This document shows positions 17,314 to 26,125 of a stretch of 38,737 nt of DNA, piece by piece (within the stretch, counting starts at the first letter, position 1; every line of letters starts with the position of its first letter). The stretch spans positions 1-38,737 of the forward strand of contig JADZFF010000017.1 in assembly GCA_020850015.1 (NCBI GenBank), read 5' to 3'. The DNA is from Bdellovibrionales bacterium (lineage in GTDB: Bacteria; Bdellovibrionota; UBA1018; JADZFF01). Made by a program: the position numbers and the translations under genes. The notes under the pieces are model-generated. The model did no database searches. It was given only the letters and a program-made list of their open reading frames with translations, and had not been told where the DNA came from.

Positions 17314-18624
17314 CTACACGCTCGGCCTGCCCACCGAATGGTACTCGAATCCACGTTCCCGCATCTCCGTCGGCGAATAGACATTGCGACCGTCGAACAC
17401 GAGGGGCCGCTTGAGTTTGCGGCGGATGAGCTCCCAGTCCGGATGACGGAAGTCGTTCCATTCGGTGAGTATGAGAAGCGCATCGGCGCCCTCCAGCACC
17501 TCGTCGCGACGCGCGGCAATGAGCGCTACGACACCCCCGAGGGTGGCCGCGGCCGTTGCGCCCGCCGCAGGATCGAAGGCCTGGATGCGGGCGCCGGCTG
17601 CATGAAGATCCCTGAGGATATCGACCGAGGGTGCCTCACGCATGTCGTCAGTATTGGGTTTGAAGGCCAAACCCCAGACCGCAAGCGTCTTGCCCAAGAG
17701 ATCGGAGCCCAGGGCGGCGAACACCCGCTCCACGAAGTGTTTCCGCTGCCGAAGGTTCGCACGCTGAACGGACTGCACGATCTCCATCGGCACCTCGAGT
17801 GACCTCGCCGTATGGAGGAGCGCCTCGATGTCCTTCGGAAAGCAGGAGCCCCCGTACCCGACGCCGGCGTACAAGAAGTGCTTGCCGATCCGGAGGTCCG
17901 TGCTCATTCCCATGCGAACCGTTTCAACGTCGGCGCCCACGCGTTCGCACAGGAGCGAGAGCTCGTTCATGAATGAGATCCGCGCCGCCAGAAAGGCGTT
18001 GCAGGCGTACTTCGTGATCTCAGCGGAAACCGGATCCATGCGAAGGATCGGGTTCCCTTGCCGAACGAACGGAGCGTAGAGATCCTTCATCTTCCGAAAC
18101 GCCTGATCCTTGTCCGTGCCGATCACCACTCGGTCCGGCTTCAAGAAGTCCTGAACAGCGGCGCCTTCCTTAAGGAACTCCGGGTTCGAGACAACGTCGA
18201 ACTCATGTCGAGCGTGTTCCCGCATCCAGCCAGCAACCTGCGCATGCATCCCGATCGGGACGGTGCTCTTGTTCACGATCAGCTTGTATCCGTTCATGGC
18301 CTGCCCCACCTCGACGGATGCGGCCTTGAGCGCCGTGAGGTCCGGCGCGCCATCCGGCCCTGAGGGGGTACCGACGGCGAGGAAAACGACCTCCGCGTCC
18401 CGAACGGCGGCTGCCGTATCCGGCGTGAAACTGAGGCGGCCTTCCGCGACGCCCCGGCGAACCAACTCCTCGAGTCCCGGCTCGTAGAAAGGCACCTTTC
18501 CCATCCGGAGCGTGTCGATCTTCTTGTGGTCGCGGTCCACGCAGGCCACGGAATTTCCCGCATCCGCGAAACAGGCGCCTGCCACCAACCCGACGTAACC
18601 CGTCCCGATTACCGCGACTTTCAT
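17314..18624 (-). CDS. ugd: UDP-glucose 6-dehydrogenase
   Basis: The enzyme oxidises UDP-glucose to UDP-glucuronate, a precursor of capsule and LPS sugars. The NAD-binding motif GTGYVG is at 7-12, the TVPIG region is near 121, the conserved Lys205 lies in EITKYACNA, and the catalytic Cys261 lies in GGSCFPKD. The length of 436 residues is typical. AAGGAGGAG is a strong ribosome-binding site before the ATG at 18624. It is divergent from the GT2 gene at 18674, with about 50 bases between them. Confidence 0.96.
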   Translation of the reverse strand: MKVAVIGTGYVGLVAGACFADAGNSVACVDRDHKKIDTLRMGKVPFYEPGLEELVRRGVAEGRLSFTPDTAAAVRDAEVVFLAVGTPSGPDGAPDLTALKAASVEVGQAMNGYKLIVNKSTVPIGMHAQVAGWMREHARHEFDVVSNPEFLKEGAAVQDFLKPDRVVIGTDKDQAFRKMKDLYAPFVRQGNPILRMDPVSAEITKYACNAFLAARISFMNELSLLCERVGADVETVRMGMSTDLRIGKHFLYAGVGYGGSCFPKDIEALLHTARSLEVPMEIVQSVQRANLRQRKHFVERVFAALGSDLLGKTLAVWGLAFKPNTDDMREAPSVDILRDLHAAGARIQAFDPAAGATAAATLGGVVALIAARRDEVLEGADALLILTEWNDFRHPDWELIRRKLKRPLVFDGRNVYSPTEMRERGFEYHSVGRPSV

Positions 18625-18673
18625 GGCTCCTCCTTATCCCAATATCCCTAGAATCATGTTAGTTTTTTTTCTT

Positions 18674-19450
18674 GTGTCGCACCCCAGCATCTCCGTCACG
18701 ATCATCACATTGAACGAGGAACAGAATCTGCCCCGGGCGCTGGCGTCCGTGGCCTGGGCCGACGACGTCATCGTCGTGGACTCGGGAAGCACGGATCTCA
18801 CTCTTCAGATCGCCGAGAGATCCGGCGCGCGCGTGGAACGACGCACCTGGGAAGGCTTCGGCCAGCAAAAGAACTACGCCCGTTCGCTCGCTCGTAATCG
18901 TTGGGTGCTAAGCCTCGACGCCGACGAAGAGGTCCCGCCGGCCCTGGCCGCGGAGATTCAGGCGGCGGTGGCGCGCGCCGAGTCCTCGGGGACCCCGAAC
19001 GCGTTCCGCATTCCGCGGAAGAACCGATATCTGGGCCGCTGGATTCTCCACGGAGGCTGGTACCCCGATTACTCCGTTCGCCTGGCCCGGAAGGACAGCT
19101 CGGCGTGGACGACTCCCGCCGTGCACGAGCGGCTAGAGGTGCGGGGCCCCGTGGAATCGCTTCGCGAGCCTCTTCATCATTACAACTTCGCCGACATCTC
19201 AGAACAGGTCGCGACCAATCTCCGCTATTCGCGGCTGGGTCACGAGGAGCTGCGGAGAAAAGGAAAGCGCGCGAGCCTCATCAAGCTCGTAATCAAACCT
19301 GTCTGGAAGTTCATCGAGACCTATCTTCTCAAGCGCGGATTCCTGGATGGCGTCGCTGGGCTGATCATCTCGGCGAACGCCGCGCACAGCATTTTCCTGA
19401 AGTACGCCTATTACTACGAGGAATCAGCGCATGCGCGTCCTGATCGTTGA
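18674..19450 (+). CDS. GT2 glycosyltransferase (WaaE/KdtX-like)
   Basis: Family 2 enzymes of this type add a glucose or similar residue to the LPS inner core. The N-terminus reads SVTIITLNEEQNLPRAL, then VVDSGSTDLT and LSLDADEEV as the DxD metal site, WYPDYSVRLARK and a conserved C-terminal region with KYAYYYE. GTG at 18674 gives the usual N-terminus and 258 residues; ATG at 18656 would add six hydrophobic residues. TAGAAT (18649-18654) is a candidate -10 and would place transcription after the ATG, favouring the GTG. It overlaps the next gene by 20 bases. Confidence 0.85.
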   Translation: MSHPSISVTIITLNEEQNLPRALASVAWADDVIVVDSGSTDLTLQIAERSGARVERRTWEGFGQQKNYARSLARNRWVLSLDADEEVPPALAAEIQAAVARAESSGTPNAFRIPRKNRYLGRWILHGGWYPDYSVRLARKDSSAWTTPAVHERLEVRGPVESLREPLHHYNFADISEQVATNLRYSRLGHEELRRKGKRASLIKLVIKPVWKFIETYLLKRGFLDGVAGLIISANAAHSIFLKYAYYYEESAHARPDR

Positions 19451-20129
19451 CAACAACATTCGCCCGCGGCACTGGGGTTCGGCGGATCTGGTGAGAAGCG
19501 TGAATCAGGCATCGCCTGGTGCCGTGATCGCCGTGAGAAGAGGCCCACAGGGCGACCTTCCGCCCGAGCCCGCCGCTTTCGATCGCGTGGTACTTTCGGG
19601 CTCGATGACCTCATGCATGGACCTGGCGCCCTGGACCCTCCAACTCGAGGACTTCATCCGCCGGGCGCTCGACCGCGAGGTGCCCGTTCTTGGCGTTTGC
19701 TACGGCCATCAAATCCTCGCCCGCGCGCTCGGGGGCAGAGACGCCGTGGGGAAATCGGAGCGCAGCGAGCATGGCTGGACCCAAATCCGCCTGGACGGCC
19801 GCTGCGAGCTCACCCGGGGGCTCAAGGATCGTTTCTGGTCTTTTTCCGCGCACAACGAAGAGGTGAAGCGACTGCCCCCTGGCGCGGTCGCCCGCGGGAG
19901 CTCGGAGGCCTGCAAGCTCCAGGTGATCGAGTATCCAGGGAAGAGATCTTACGGCATCCAGTTTCATCCCGAGCGCGACGCGGGCGAAGCCGAAACCACT
20001 TTCGCGGAGATGAGGAAGGAAGGGCGGGGATCCGAGCTTCTGCGGGCCAGGGAGACCAAGAAGCTGCACGACCCAGCCGTTTGCACCACGATCTTCTCGA
20101 ACTTCCTCGGCCAGGGACCGGTATCGTGA
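19431..20129 (+). CDS. Class I glutamine amidotransferase-like protein
   Basis: The 232-residue single-domain protein has a complete class I triad: Cys90 in GVCYGHQ, His179 and Glu181 in FHPE. It resembles GuaA/TrpG-type glutaminase domains, although the usual SGGPxS oxyanion segment reads SGSMTS. No synthase domain is fused. It sits between a GT2 and a flippase-like gene, overlapping the GT2 by 20 bases and the next start by 4. It could supply ammonia for an amino sugar or hydrolyse a non-glutamine amide. The substrate cannot be read from sequence. Confidence 0.85.
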   Translation: MRVLIVDNNIRPRHWGSADLVRSVNQASPGAVIAVRRGPQGDLPPEPAAFDRVVLSGSMTSCMDLAPWTLQLEDFIRRALDREVPVLGVCYGHQILARALGGRDAVGKSERSEHGWTQIRLDGRCELTRGLKDRFWSFSAHNEEVKRLPPGAVARGSSEACKLQVIEYPGKRSYGIQFHPERDAGEAETTFAEMRKEGRGSELLRARETKKLHDPAVCTTIFSNFLGQGPVS

Positions 20130-21109
20130 TCCGGCGCATGCTCGCTTCGTCCCGCGTTCGGCTTCTGATGAAGCTCACCGTGGTCGGGGTTCTCCTGGTG
20201 GTTCTCGCCAGGAGGGGGTTTCTTTCCTTCGAGGCGACGGCAGGGGCCTTCAGGGAGCCCGGGCTCCTAGGCAGGGGCGTCGTCCTGTGCCTGATCGCCA
20301 CCGCGATCGCGATCGCACGCTGGCGATTCCTACTTCAGGCGCAGAAGATCGAGCTATCCACGCGCGAGGTGGTGGAGCTCGCGCTCGTCGGCAACTTCTT
20401 CAATCTCGCTCTGCCGGGCGCCGTCAGCGGCGACCTGGTCAAGGCCGTCTATATCGGACGAAGCGCCCGCTCTCGCCGCGCTCATGCGCTCTCGAGCATC
20501 CTCTTCGATCGCGTGGCGGGCCTGACGGGCCTTGTCCTGCTGGCTGGCGGCGCCCTGGCCTATGGCTATGACCTTCCGGGAGCCTCCGCGTTGGTGGAGG
20601 CTCTCGAGCTGCTCCTCCTGTCCTCCGGGATCGGCGCTCTCGTGGTTTTCTCGTATCTGATGTGGGTGAAGCCGGCCGCGGATCCCGTTTTGAAGATTCT
20701 CCGGCGGTTGGAGCGGCGCGGGCGCTGGATGGGCTCGATTCTCAGGGTGTATGAAGGCGTCTCCGCGTATGGGTCGCAACGCATGGTGCTGGCCTTGTCG
20801 ATCGGAGCCTCGATCCTGGTCCACGGATCCAACGTCCTGGCCTTCGCGTATTTCAACGAAGCCCTGGGCGTATCGGGGATAGATCCGATTTCGCTCCTGG
20901 TGGTCGTGCCCGCGGCGATGCTGGTGACGGCCATACCGATCCTGCCCGGTGGAATTGGAACCGGTCACTATTCCTTTGCGGCCTTCTATTCCGTACTGGG
21001 CTCCAGCAATGGCGCGGACGCCTTCAACCTGTTCCTCATGAGCCAGTTCTTGTTGGGAGCCTTCGGCGGACTCGTTTACCTTCGGGGCTCGTACAGCAAG
21101 ACTGGCTAG
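20126..21109 (+). CDS. UPF0104 / YbhN-family membrane protein
   Basis: The 327-residue protein has about seven to eight hydrophobic segments and the family pattern (IARWRFLLQAQ, NFFNLALPGAVSGDLVKAVYIGR, SILFDRVAGLTGL, PILPGGIGTGHYSFAAFY). This family includes the membrane part of lysylphosphatidylglycerol synthases and proteins thought to move lipids or lipid-linked sugars. The start is GTG at 20126, overlapping the amidotransferase stop (GTGA); ATG 20138 is the alternative. Its place after glycosyltransferases suggests glycolipid transport, which is inference. Confidence 0.85.
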   Translation: MIRRMLASSRVRLLMKLTVVGVLLVVLARRGFLSFEATAGAFREPGLLGRGVVLCLIATAIAIARWRFLLQAQKIELSTREVVELALVGNFFNLALPGAVSGDLVKAVYIGRSARSRRAHALSSILFDRVAGLTGLVLLAGGALAYGYDLPGASALVEALELLLLSSGIGALVVFSYLMWVKPAADPVLKILRRLERRGRWMGSILRVYEGVSAYGSQRMVLALSIGASILVHGSNVLAFAYFNEALGVSGIDPISLLVVVPAAMLVTAIPILPGGIGTGHYSFAAFYSVLGSSNGADAFNLFLMSQFLLGAFGGLVYLRGSYSKTG

Positions 21110-21149
21110 GCAGCGGGCAGAGGGCTCGCGGCTTGCACGTCCGACGCTG

Positions 21150-22262
21150 ATGCGGGACACCCTGACCCTTCGACCTTTTCAGGCCGAAGCGCTTCGCGCG
21201 CTTCAAACCCCTGGGCACCTGATCTGTGTCGCGCCCACCGGCAGCGGGAAGAGCCTGATTTTCGAGCGATACGCATCCTGGCCCGGCACACGAACCCTGC
21301 TCCTGACGCCGCTCGTCGCGCTCGCGCGTCAGCATTCGGACCGGCTCCGGGTGCTTGGCATTCCGGTGGCGCTTGCAGCAGGCGGCGCCCATGAGCCTCC
21401 ACCTTCGGATCGAGGCGTTTGGGTCAACAGCCCTGAAGCGCTTCTGCTCGGCGTCCAGAAAAGGGGAATCTCGCTTCTGCGCCTCTGGCGTCCCACCCTG
21501 TTGGTCGTTGATGAGTGCCACAGCCTTTGGGAATGGGGCGAACGATTCCGGCCCTGCCTCAACCGCATTCCCGATCTCCTGCGCGATCCCGGGATCCCGC
21601 GAAGCCTCTGGCTGACCGCGACTCTGCCCGAACCCGCGAGGAATGCGCTTCGGGCCAGCCTCCCTGAGCCCGTCCGGGAGATCGGCGAGTTCTCGCTGCC
21701 CGAAACCCTCCGGATCACGGTGTCGAGGGTGCCGCCCGAGGCCCGCGCCGATGCCGTGATGTCCACGCTGAGGGCTCTCCTTCCACGGCCCGGAATCCTC
21801 TTCACGCCCACTCGATCCCTGGCCGACCGCTGGGCGGCTCGACTGAGGGGCGCGGGCATCCGCGCGATCGCTTACCACGCTGGGATGAGCCGCGAGGAGC
21901 GCGCCTCCGCCGAAAGAATCGTGAGAACCGGGTGGGTACAGGCCGTCTGCGCCACTTCGGCTTTCGGGATGGGTATGGACTTTTCGCATCTTGAGTGGAT
22001 GATCTCCAGCCATGCGCCGCCTACCCTCCTGACCCTTGCCCAGGCGGCGGGTCGGGTCGGAAGGAATGGGCGGGCAGGGCAGGCCTTCATCTTCTGGGAT
22101 CCGACCGATTTCAGGATCTTCGAGAGGGATACGAACACCCAGCGGCAGCACCGGGAGATGACCCTGGCGCTCGAGGCCCTGGGTTCGGGGTCAGCCGCCA
22201 CCCGCGCGCTGAATAACTACTTCGGGCATACCTCCTCCGCTGACCCCTCAGGGATCCACTGA
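21150..22262 (+). CDS. Short RecQ-like DEAD/DEAH helicase
   Basis: This superfamily 2 helicase has all the main motifs: APTGSGKS (28-35), DECH (121-124), TATLP (156-160), ATSAFGMGMDF (268-278) and QAAGRVGRNGR (298-308). The DECHSLWEWGERFRP segment is the RecQ-type aromatic loop. At 370 residues it lacks the zinc, winged-helix and HRDC domains of RecQ. ATG at 21150 is chosen. The 3' end overlaps the convergent lipoprotein by 15 bases. It may be a trimmed repair or replication helicase; its partner is unknown. Confidence 0.88.
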   Translation: MRDTLTLRPFQAEALRALQTPGHLICVAPTGSGKSLIFERYASWPGTRTLLLTPLVALARQHSDRLRVLGIPVALAAGGAHEPPPSDRGVWVNSPEALLLGVQKRGISLLRLWRPTLLVVDECHSLWEWGERFRPCLNRIPDLLRDPGIPRSLWLTATLPEPARNALRASLPEPVREIGEFSLPETLRITVSRVPPEARADAVMSTLRALLPRPGILFTPTRSLADRWAARLRGAGIRAIAYHAGMSREERASAERIVRTGWVQAVCATSAFGMGMDFSHLEWMISSHAPPTLLTLAQAAGRVGRNGRAGQAFIFWDPTDFRIFERDTNTQRQHREMTLALEALGSGSAATRALNNYFGHTSSADPSGIH

Positions 22263-24467
22263 GCCCTGGGATGCGAGCGAGGAGAATACGTTGAAGATCG
22301 ACATGCGATCCGCGTCCGTCTTCCAGAACGGCCGCCCCGCCATCCATGCCACGAAATGCGCGTAGCCCCCGACTGTCTCACGGGGAGGGTGACCATAACG
22401 GATGAGGTAAGTGAAGACGGATTTCAGGATGAAGTCCTGGTTTTCGTCGATCTTCGTGTACTCGGCGAACATCTTCTTGAACTTCGGGTAGCCTGCCAAC
22501 ACCTCGTCGATGTCCATGCGCTGACTGCCATCGAGGTCGAACCTGAAAAACACGGCGTCGATGTAGTGGATCACTCCCGCGACGTTGTCGATGTCGATCT
22601 TGCCCCAAGGATTGTTGCTGTAACCCTTCGCTCGCGCCGCCATCTCGATCTTCAGGATGACTTCCTCGCGGCCCTGATCGGAAAGCGACTCAAAGAAGGT
22701 CACCATCTGCGGGAATTTCTCCCAGTATCGGTAGTAACGGCCGAAGTATTCCTTACGAACGCACTCGGCATCCATGTAGGGATGCTTGTACCTGTCGAGG
22801 CCACCCCCGGGGATCGCGCAGACGGGCTCGAGGTCCGTAAGTATCCTCTTCGAGAGATTCCCGATCGAGAACAGGAACGCCCCGTAATTCGTGAGCTCAT
22901 GGAGATCGACCTTGAAGTCGCCGTTGCTGCCGAACACGAAGTTGTCCGCCTCGAAGAATCGGCGCTGGTCGATGTTCTTTTCCGCGGGATCGAGGATCGC
23001 GAACTCCAGAAGCAGCCATCCGACATCGGAAATGAACTGGGTCATGTCCTGCTTGTAGATGAAATTCCGAGTGGAGTCGGAGCTGTAGGACTCCAGCAGG
23101 TGCTGCACCGCCAGATTCAGCCAGTGCAGCTTGCTGAGGTTCCCCTGCGAGTTCCGAATCCAGGGCACGAAGCTGATCTGAGTGTCATCGCCCACGAAAA
23201 TGGGGCGGAAATCCTGCGCAAGCCCGATGATCCGCCGCACATGGGTCAACTGGTCGGGCTCGACGGTGGTGAGGTAGCTGCTCGCGGAATTCACGAACTC
23301 CTGAGTCGTGACTCCCATCGGGTCGAGCTTGTAGCGCTCGAAGATGGTCTCGAGGTGGGTCTGACCCGTCCTCCAGAGATCCAGCTTCTTGTAGAGGAGA
23401 TCGAAGGTCTCCGGGCCGACTGAGAGCGGGTTGCGGCTCCATAAAATCCTGCGCAGAAGGGGCCGCAACGTGTCCTTGAGGACCTGTTTGTCGACCTTGT
23501 TGAGGTTCTCCAGCCACTCCTCGGGAATGGAGTCCACCAGCGTGTCGAAGTGGCTCAGCGCGACCCTGCCGCCGTGACGCTGCAGCGCCTGATCCAGCGA
23601 TTTCCGGATCTCGAGCGCGAGCCCGTAAATGAACTCGCCCATCTCGTTCGGGCCATCCATGAAGTCGTCGTCCATGGACATGCCCGCGGCGGCCGCTCCG
23701 CCAAAATGGCCGCCGACCTCGAAAAAGTCCGCCCACTGACCTGGGTCGATGCGGTCCGCGCTTCCTGCGATCAAGAGCGCCTTCGTCGCGAGGAGGGGTG
23801 GAATGATCTCGGGATCGAGTTCCCAGTCGAAGGTATCGCCCAGGGCGCTCATGAGCGTCTTCAGGTCCGACGCGAGCATCGGCGAGGTGTGGGGCGTGAG
23901 CGCCCGAAGCTTCGCGCCGATCACCCGGGAACCGCGCGCGACGGCCGACGCGAACGCGAGCAGAACCTGTGTGTCCGGCCGCTCGAGCCGGGCCTTGAGG
24001 TGGGGGATCAGGCTCATCGATACGAGCTTCCCGTCGCCCATGAGATCCTTGAAGATCTCGAGTTCCGCGTGGGTGACCTTCGTCGCGGGCCCGCCGAAGA
24101 TGGAGGCCTTGAGCTTGAAGGTGGCCTCCACGAGCGAACGCGGGATGGGCCGATCCGTGACCATGAAGGTCTTGAGGAAATCGTGGATATCCGAAACCGT
24201 GTAGCCGCCGGGAACCGACCCCTCGACGAAGTCCCGGAACGTATCGACCGCGCCCAGCGCGCAGTCCCAGGTATCCTCCCAGTCGGCGGGGTCGATATCG
24301 CCTTTGAGGTACTTCTCCACCTCGGGACCGAGGTTGTTCAAGCAGCCCGTCGCCGCGTCCGTGTATTTCAGGATCTTCGACCTATCGAGCTTGTCTCCGA
24401 ACTGGCCGCAGCCGGTGAGGAGCGCGATCGCGGCCAAGGCCGCCGCAAGGGACCTTCTAGAACGCAT
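22248..24467 (-). CDS. Large lipoprotein with EF-hand-like loops
   Basis: The 739-residue product has a lipobox ending LLTGC (Cys20), so it should be lipidated. Two 12-residue loops fit EF-hand spacing: residues 644-655 (DLDGSQRMDIDE) and, less well, 513-524 (GSNGDFKVDLHE). The remainder is mostly helical and polar with no recognised enzyme motif. Its ATG overlaps the barrel-gene stop by 11 bases, so the two are probably made together. A calcium-responsive surface or periplasmic partner of the barrel is a reasonable guess, not shown. Confidence 0.85.
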   Translation of the reverse strand: MRSRRSLAAALAAIALLTGCGQFGDKLDRSKILKYTDAATGCLNNLGPEVEKYLKGDIDPADWEDTWDCALGAVDTFRDFVEGSVPGGYTVSDIHDFLKTFMVTDRPIPRSLVEATFKLKASIFGGPATKVTHAELEIFKDLMGDGKLVSMSLIPHLKARLERPDTQVLLAFASAVARGSRVIGAKLRALTPHTSPMLASDLKTLMSALGDTFDWELDPEIIPPLLATKALLIAGSADRIDPGQWADFFEVGGHFGGAAAAGMSMDDDFMDGPNEMGEFIYGLALEIRKSLDQALQRHGGRVALSHFDTLVDSIPEEWLENLNKVDKQVLKDTLRPLLRRILWSRNPLSVGPETFDLLYKKLDLWRTGQTHLETIFERYKLDPMGVTTQEFVNSASSYLTTVEPDQLTHVRRIIGLAQDFRPIFVGDDTQISFVPWIRNSQGNLSKLHWLNLAVQHLLESYSSDSTRNFIYKQDMTQFISDVGWLLLEFAILDPAEKNIDQRRFFEADNFVFGSNGDFKVDLHELTNYGAFLFSIGNLSKRILTDLEPVCAIPGGGLDRYKHPYMDAECVRKEYFGRYYRYWEKFPQMVTFFESLSDQGREEVILKIEMAARAKGYSNNPWGKIDIDNVAGVIHYIDAVFFRFDLDGSQRMDIDEVLAGYPKFKKMFAEYTKIDENQDFILKSVFTYLIRYGHPPRETVGGYAHFVAWMAGRPFWKTDADRMSIFNVFSSLASQGSVDP

Positions 24468-25842
24468 AAGACACCTTTCCTCTCACGCGATCATTGCCCT
24501 GATACTGCCCGATCCAGCCGGTACCCGTTGCCGTCGAGATGAAATCGGCGCCGAACCCCACGGCCCAGCGCTGGCGCGATGGATCGATGCGCCCTGTTCC
24601 TGGGCTGTAACGCACGTCCAGGGAAACCAGGTTGCTGGAGTGATCGGCGTCGAAGATCCAGCCGAAGTCGTAGCTGATCGGCGAGCCTCCGCTCCAGCCG
24701 GCGCCCACTTTCCAGGCGCGGCGGTAGAGATAGCGCTCGGGGAGCACGATATCGATCGCGCCTTCTTCCGGGTCGGGCCGGTTCTCGTCCACCTGGAGAT
24801 AGGAGGCGCGCATGCTCAGCCCTTCCTGCCAGCGGAGCTCGCCGCCCCAGGAGGTGATCAAGGCGTCGCCCACCCGGTTCGTCAGCCACCCCTGCGGAGT
24901 ATCGAGCTTTTCGGGGAGCTCGCCGGTGACGGAGCCCCAGATCGACCAGTAAGGAGCGTCGTACCCCACCTCGGCGGTCGCGAGGTGGTGCATGGGGAAG
25001 CGCGGATGAAGATCCGTTCTGACCTCGCCCGCGTTCGCGTTCAAAGTGGCGTCAACCGCGATGTCGGGCTGGTGGATCGGTAGGTATCCGTAGCTCGCGC
25101 CGCCCCAGAAGCCGCTTTCATCTCTGTATTTTGCGGCCAGCGCACCGGCGGGCCTGAGCACGATGTCGCTGATAGGCGGAAACTTCAGACCGTAGCGAAT
25201 GTCCACGAGCTGGCCCATGACCTCTACCTTTTCCTGGAGCGGCACGGCCATGGGGCTAGCGTAGATGAGCTTCCCGTCGCTTTCGCTCAGCGGGATCCCC
25301 TGCTCAGGAACGGAAACAGGCGAGGCCATCGCGGTCAGCGTCCAGCTCTTCGAGCGGTAGCCGTAGAAGAATCCCGTCATCCCGATCGACTCCCACTGGA
25401 AGGGGTCGAGAGTGAAGCGCGGGCTCCAGGCTCCGATGTTCCAGTGCTTGTCGGCGACGCTCCAGTCGACCAGGCGGCGGCCCGCCGCGATCTCATGCAG
25501 GGGCGACCAGCGCGCGCTCGTGGAAACGTAAAGCTCGCGGGCATCGGCCGCGAAAGAGGGATTCTCTGAAATGAAGGTGGCTGCCTTGAGGTCGGCGACC
25601 CCACGCAGAAGCAGCCCTTCCCCGGCGAACCGAGGCTCCAGCAGCAGCATCGAACTGAACGACTCGCGATCCCGTGAGCTCTTGAAGAAGCTCAAGGAAT
25701 CCAGGCTGATCAACCCCGCCGCCAGCGCACACTGTTGGCCGGGCCCCCCGTAAAGAAAGCAGCCCGCGCTAAACGCGAGGCCGTATCCGCCGATGAGCCT
25801 TCCGAGGCGCCTCAACGCCCCGGGCTTGCTTTCGATCGCCAT
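24457..25842 (-). CDS. Predicted outer-membrane beta-barrel protein
   Basis: The 461-residue protein has an N-terminal signal-like segment, then alternating hydrophobic and polar strands rich in Trp/Tyr/Gly (for example GGASYGYLPIHQPDIAV and YWSIWGSVTG) and ends in Phe (KVSYAF), the usual end of an outer-membrane barrel. No plug domain is present, so it is more porin-like or structural than TonB-dependent. GGAGGGGA precedes the ATG at 25842 by a short gap. The upstream leader can fold into hairpins. It is coupled to the EF-hand lipoprotein. Ligand and family are not recognised. Confidence 0.8.
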   Translation of the reverse strand: MAIESKPGALRRLGRLIGGYGLAFSAGCFLYGGPGQQCALAAGLISLDSLSFFKSSRDRESFSSMLLLEPRFAGEGLLLRGVADLKAATFISENPSFAADARELYVSTSARWSPLHEIAAGRRLVDWSVADKHWNIGAWSPRFTLDPFQWESIGMTGFFYGYRSKSWTLTAMASPVSVPEQGIPLSESDGKLIYASPMAVPLQEKVEVMGQLVDIRYGLKFPPISDIVLRPAGALAAKYRDESGFWGGASYGYLPIHQPDIAVDATLNANAGEVRTDLHPRFPMHHLATAEVGYDAPYWSIWGSVTGELPEKLDTPQGWLTNRVGDALITSWGGELRWQEGLSMRASYLQVDENRPDPEEGAIDIVLPERYLYRRAWKVGAGWSGGSPISYDFGWIFDADHSSNLVSLDVRYSPGTGRIDPSRQRWAVGFGADFISTATGTGWIGQYQGNDRVRGKVSYAF

Positions 25843-25852
25843 TCCCCTCCAT

Positions 25853-25917
25853 GGGAACCAAAACCGTCATCCCCTGAGTTAAACGATAACAAACCTCAGA
25901 AAGACGGACAGGTTCCC
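25853..25917 (-). promoter_or_regulatory. Long stem-loop in the leader of the barrel gene
   Basis: In mRNA sense three nested stems form: GGGAACC (25911-25917) with GGTTCCC (25853-25859), CCGTC (25903-25907) with GACGG (25864-25868), and CTGAG (25895-25899) with CTCAG (25874-25878), around a 16-base apical loop. The hairpin ends about ten bases before the ATG, just ahead of the ribosome-binding site. The pairing is exact in each arm; the internal loops are uneven. A regulatory RNA role is inferred. Confidence 0.5.
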
Positions 25918-25960
25918 CACCCAACCTTGGGCAATCAACGCCCCAGGCCGAACTCATCTC

Positions 25961-25982
25961 AACCGTCAGGCGAGGGACGGTT
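25961..25982 (-). promoter_or_regulatory. Upstream hairpin that can compete with the leader stem
   Basis: AACCGTC (25961-25967) and GACGGTT (25976-25982) are perfect 7-base arms around an 8-base loop. AACCGTCA also occurs at 25862-25869, so in the mRNA the first arm can pair either with its neighbour or with the downstream copy used by the long stem at 25853-25917. That is the pattern of a switch or attenuator. Confidence 0.45.
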
Positions 25983-26042
25983 TCCATGAGCCCAGAACGT
26001 CGTAACCTATCGAATTCAAAGCTGCAACCCAACATAACGCGC

Positions 26043-26048
26043 AGTATA
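26043..26048 (-). promoter_or_regulatory. Possible -10 for the barrel operon
   Basis: On the minus strand TATACT matches the -10 consensus well and lies in the only AT-rich part of the 283-base gap between the barrel gene and the M48-like gene (25843-26125). Transcription from here would give a leader of roughly 195 bases. No good -35 hexamer was found. The rest of the gap has no convincing gene. Confidence 0.35.
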
Positions 26049-26125
26049 AATAATCAAACAATCCTGGGAGTTCGCCCAAGAAAAGGGCCAAATCCCTGAC
26101 GTTACGCGGCGTGTTTCATCGGGGG

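Noticed and set aside
22356-24542. Two long plus-strand frames opposite the EF-hand lipoprotein
   Set aside because: The minus strand has a lipobox, EF-hand-like loops and a coupled partner; the plus frames are shadows.
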